From Campylobacteraceae bacterium (GTDB lineage Bacteria; Campylobacterota; Campylobacteria; Campylobacterales; Sulfurovaceae), in the NCBI GenBank assembly GCA_027026055.1, contig JALVPA010000177.1, forward strand, positions 1-9,611: DNA of 9,611 bases, written 5' to 3'. Of this stretch, positions 7,235 to 9,611 are shown piece by piece; within the stretch, counting starts at the first letter, position 1; each line of letters begins with the position of its first letter. Made by a program: the position numbers and the translations under genes. Under the pieces are notes generated by a model. The model saw nothing but the letters and a program-made list of their open reading frames with translations, was not told where the DNA came from and did no database searches.

Positions 7235-8049
7235 TCTTTAATCCCCTTCGTACTGGAAAGCACTACGGAAAAAACCGCAACGAAAACGATACCGAGAGCC
7301 ACCCCGAGCAACACCCAAATATCCGATATGACAAAAAGCACGTTTTGCTTCTGCATCAATAACGGAATATTGCTTTGCGGTACCCACGAGAGCTTAACGT
7401 ACAAGAAGATACCGGCTGTTATCATCGTCGCCATCACCGCATCGACGAACGCAATCCTAAAAAGCACACCCGAACGCAACATCAACGGTGCGCCGAATAT
7501 CTCCATAATCTGCATACGTTCTTGGTGTTCGTATCGCCATATCTCCATCTGTTTCATGATCAACAAAAGACTCACGATCCCCATAAAACCGATAAAAAAC
7601 TTCAACAAAAAGCGGATGAACGTAAAGAGTCTGTATACGGAACTGTAGCTGCTACCGAAAGTCTCCACTCGATTGATTTCCGGCAACTTTTCGAGATCAA
7701 TTTTTATCTTTTCGAGCATTTGTATTCCCAGATAACTATCGAGCCCCGCATTATAGAAATAAGGCAATGCACTCAATATCTCTTTTTGGGTTTGCTTATC
7801 CAAGTTTCCCGCCGCTTCTTTGACGATCTGCTCTCTTTTTATCGGTGTGAGCGAAGCAATATGTTCGTTTTGTTGTTTCAAGGTTGCCAATGTTATCGGC
7901 TTTTTGGCAACGACCAGCATCGTATATCCGGTTTTTAACTTCTCTTCGTAATGTTTCGTTACTCTTTCGAAAACTTGATAAAACTCGATTCCGAGCAAAA
8001 TCGCCAACAGGGGCAAAATAAACATCAAATGGTTTCTAACGGACTTCAT
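7231..8049 (-). CDS. ftsX: cell-division protein FtsX (permease-like subunit of FtsEX)
   Basis: A 272-residue inner-membrane protein of the FtsX type. The layout is a short cytoplasmic N terminus, TM1 (about 8-24), a periplasmic loop (about 28-145) that in other species contacts EnvC-type partners, then TM2 (about 145-166), a cytoplasmic segment containing QIMEIFGAP-like sequence (180-188), TM3 (about 195-218) and TM4 (about 236-264). FtsX does not transport; it passes FtsE ATPase cycles to periplasmic amidase control. Two starts are possible. GTG at 8055 overlaps the Shine-Dalgarno itself, while ATG at 8049 has AGGGG 5 bases upstream, so ATG is chosen. The start lies inside the end of ftsE (14-base overlap) and the stop overlaps the next start. 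FtsX sequences diverge strongly, so position between ftsE and an EnvC-like gene carries much of the identification. Confidence 0.9.
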   Translation of the reverse strand: MKSVRNHLMFILPLLAILLGIEFYQVFERVTKHYEEKLKTGYTMLVVAKKPITLATLKQQNEHIASLTPIKREQIVKEAAGNLDKQTQKEILSALPYFYNAGLDSYLGIQMLEKIKIDLEKLPEINRVETFGSSYSSVYRLFTFIRFLLKFFIGFMGIVSLLLIMKQMEIWRYEHQERMQIMEIFGAPLMLRSGVLFRIAFVDAVMATMITAGIFLYVKLSWVPQSNIPLLMQKQNVLFVISDIWVLLGVALGIVFVAVFSVVLSSTKGIKE

Positions 8050-8710
8050 AGACACCCCTGCTTTCGATGATAAAATGACGATAAGGCAAAGAAAAAACCG
8101 TAGGCATCTTATGGGTCACCACCAATACGGTTGTTTGCAACTGTTTGCATGCGTTTTCCAACAAATCCCAAATCACGTTCGAAGAGTATTCGTCCAGGTT
8201 TCCCGTCGGCTCGTCCGCTAAAATGACAACGGGATTTTTGGACAATGCACGCGCCACCCCAACGCGTTGTTGTTCTCCCCCGCTAAGCTCCAAAGGATAA
8301 CGATCCGCATGCTCGGAGAGTTTGACATGCTTGAGTAGACGCTGCGCCTGCGCTTCTTGCACATCCAGAGGATAACCGTCTATCATTAAAGGCAACACGA
8401 TGTTTTTCTCGACGGTCCATTCGTTGATCAAGCGATAATCTTGAAAAATGATTCCCAGATGCTTTCTTAGCTCTTGCAACTTTCGGGCTTTTACGTTTCG
8501 CATCTCTACTCCGCCTACGAGAAGAGAACCCTCTTTGGGTCTGATTTCACCGTAAAGAGACTTGAGCAATGTCGACTTCCCCGAACCGCTCGGACCCGTG
8601 ATAAAAACGAAATCCCCCTTACGTATCTCGAACGAGGCGTTTTTGATGATCTCATTACGACCGTTATCGTATGCAAGCGTAAGATTTTTGGCGCTAATGA
8701 CAGTGGACAT
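8036..8710 (-). CDS. ftsE: cell-division ATP-binding protein FtsE
   Basis: A 224-residue ABC ATPase that drives the FtsEX complex at the inner face of the division site. All ABC motifs are intact: Walker A GPSGSGKST at 39-47, Q-loop at Q90 (FQDYRLI), signature LSGGEQQR at 142-149, Walker B VVILADEPT at 161-169 and the switch histidine H200 in VVTHK. The spacing and the short length are normal for FtsE/LolD-type ATPases. The closely related LolD is the main alternative, but the following FtsX-like and EnvC-like genes favour FtsE. The ATG at 8710 lies inside the end of trmB (17-base overlap), with GGAG 10 bases upstream, and the stop lies inside ftsX, so the genes are probably translationally coupled. 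Confidence 0.93.
   Translation of the reverse strand: MSTVISAKNLTLAYDNGRNEIIKNASFEIRKGDFVFITGPSGSGKSTLLKSLYGEIRPKEGSLLVGGVEMRNVKARKLQELRKHLGIIFQDYRLINEWTVEKNIVLPLMIDGYPLDVQEAQAQRLLKHVKLSEHADRYPLELSGGEQQRVGVARALSKNPVVILADEPTGNLDEYSSNVIWDLLENACKQLQTTVLVVTHKMPTVFSLPYRHFIIESRGVYEVR
8055..8059 (-). promoter_or_regulatory. ribosome binding site that fixes the ftsX start
   Basis: AGGGG is located 5 bases before the ATG at 8049 and within ftsE coding sequence. The alternative GTG start at 8055 would share a base with this site, which argues against it. Confidence 0.6.
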
Positions 8711-9611
8711 CTTCGATTATCTCCATTAAGGCGATATGTGCGTTTAGGTTGACCGCCGTTTTGACCGGCGGTGATGCGACATAGCGTTTCTCTTCCTTCC
8801 CCAATACGATATACTTGTGTTCGGGACGATCGAAACTGCCGAATGAACATTTCAATAACGTATTCTCTTCACCGATACGATAGACTCTCTCGATATGAAC
8901 GAAAAAGCGTTCGAATCGTATCGGCGTGCGTTTTAGACATTTTAAAGCCCCATATTTATATTTTACAATATCAAAGTTAAACTCTCCCTCGATTTTTTTC
9001 TCTTCGCTATGAAAAAGCGACTTCACATAAACGTCGTAGATATCTTTTTGCATACGACGCCATCTCGCCTCGTACTTGCTTGTGACTTCCAAATCGGCGT
9101 TTTTACGAATGCGAAAATCGGTTTTGGGTACCGATAGAAAAGTGCTCAGCGCATACGAAAAGTAGTTGTCGCTGTCGGTGCGAAGCTCCAGCTCGCCGCC
9201 CGGCTCGAGTACGCGCATCGCTTCGGCGTTAAAAGCTTCGGAAATCACCCTGCGATGGGGCTTTTTGTCCCACGGTACGGGGAAATGCACATAAATACGC
9301 TCGACGGTATTGGAGGGTAACATCTCCAAAAAGAGTCTGGCGTCGTAGTTGACCACCCAGATATTGTCCAACTCTTGCAAGGCGATCTGTTTGAGTACTT
9401 GTTGTGCCGAGGGGGTATGAATCTCCAAACCGATAAAGAGCCTGTCAGGGTGCTTTTGCGCTTGATAGAGCAGGTGTCTGCCCGAACCGAAACCCACTTC
9501 GATACGAATCTTTTTGTCGGGTAAGATGTCTTCTTCGAAATCTTTGATCGATTTTTCATATACGGACGCGACACGATCGTCGGAGGTTTTGGGAGCGATA
9601 TTGGAAGAGAG
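8694..9611 (-). CDS. trmB: tRNA (guanine-N7)-methyltransferase TrmB, long form, cut by the right edge
   Basis: The frame remains open to the right edge, leaving 305 visible codons; the N terminus is missing. TrmB uses S-adenosylmethionine to methylate N7 of G46 in tRNA variable loops. Visible (numbered from the edge): SAM-binding IEVGFGSGRHLL (37-48), IGLEIH (60-65), then HFPVPWDKKPHRR (109-121), ELELRTDSD (140-148) and TSKYE (177-181), which matches the usual TKFE-like segment near the end of standard TrmB. The common PDPW motif reads PVPW here. About 107 residues follow the normal end of the enzyme; they contain several beta-strand-like stretches (for example HKYIVLGKE). A longer TrmB with added segments is, from memory, typical of Campylobacterota. 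A GTG at 9497 is in frame but lies inside the SAM-binding motif, so it is not the start. The last codons overlap ftsE. Confidence 0.92.
   Translation of the reverse strand, partial: LSSNIAPKTSDDRVASVYEKSIKDFEEDILPDKKIRIEVGFGSGRHLLYQAQKHPDRLFIGLEIHTPSAQQVLKQIALQELDNIWVVNYDARLFLEMLPSNTVERIYVHFPVPWDKKPHRRVISEAFNAEAMRVLEPGGELELRTDSDNYFSYALSTFLSVPKTDFRIRKNADLEVTSKYEARWRRMQKDIYDVYVKSLFHSEEKKIEGEFNFDIVKYKYGALKCLKRTPIRFERFFVHIERVYRIGEENTLLKCSFGSFDRPEHKYIVLGKEEKRYVASPPVKTAVNLNAHIALMEIIEDVHCH
8955..8981 (-). promoter_or_regulatory. weak promoter-like AT-rich patch inside trmB, upstream of ftsE
   Basis: On the minus strand TTTAAC (8981-8976) and TATAAA (8960-8955) are 15 bases apart in a distinctly AT-rich island within the trmB extension, about 245 bases before ftsE. 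The spacing is short and the sequence also encodes FDIVKYKY, which by itself makes it AT-rich. It is listed as a possible internal promoter only. Confidence 0.15.

Noticed and set aside
9495..9497. GTG at 9497 as the trmB start
   Set aside because: It falls within the SAM-binding VGFGSG motif and the frame continues with conserved-looking sequence to the window edge.

Overview
The window is a gene-dense stretch of bacterial chromosome in which every supported gene lies on the minus strand. Its first gene in transcription order is cut by the right edge and its last by the left edge. The order is trmB (partial), ftsE, ftsX, an EnvC-like M23-family protein, pyrH, rpoZ, spoT/rel, tyrS, a nitronate monooxygenase-family gene, and the start of an AMIN-type N-acetylmuramoyl-L-alanine amidase gene. 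This order, together with a long-form TrmB carrying a C-terminal extension, one bifunctional Rel/SpoT and a KMSKS-type TyrRS, points to Campylobacterota (Epsilonproteobacteria). From memory the same order occurs in Campylobacter jejuni. The moderate GC content would suit a free-living, Sulfurovum- or Sulfurimonas-like member better than an AT-rich host-associated one, but the genus cannot be fixed from the sequence alone.

Layout, in transcription order: 9611-8694 tRNA modification (TrmB). 8710-5864 cell-division and cell-wall remodelling module: FtsE ATPase, FtsX membrane protein and a secreted coiled-coil protein with a degenerate LytM domain. 5807-5100 UMP kinase. 5076-2708 omega subunit of RNA polymerase followed by the (p)ppGpp synthetase/hydrolase. 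2673-1465 tyrosyl-tRNA synthetase. 1468-362 FMN-dependent nitronate monooxygenase-like enzyme. 358-1 signal peptide and AMIN domain of a cell-wall amidase. Neighbours overlap by 4 to 17 bases or are separated by 3 to 56 bases, so co-transcription is likely. The largest gap (56 bases, before pyrH) holds the best promoter candidate. No gap exceeds 300 bases, and I saw no tRNA, rRNA, CRISPR array, insertion sequence or convincing rho-independent terminator.

How the genes work together: FtsE and FtsX should form the ATP-driven division complex. The EnvC-like protein has lost the zinc ligands expected of an active LytM peptidase, so it probably acts as an amidase activator rather than an enzyme. 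The AMIN amidase that begins at 358 is the natural client, so the regulator and effector ends of one septal peptidoglycan-splitting pathway may bracket a housekeeping block. Inside that block, rpoZ and spoT are adjacent, joining ppGpp production with a subunit that in E. coli forms part of a ppGpp site on RNA polymerase.

This is mostly an ordinary core region. I found no clearly novel system. The points worth a second look are the degenerate LytM domain and its link to the amidase, the TrmB extension and altered PxPW motif, the four-cysteine motif in the nitronate monooxygenase homologue, the TTG start of spoT, and the pyrH promoter region with its small dyad.
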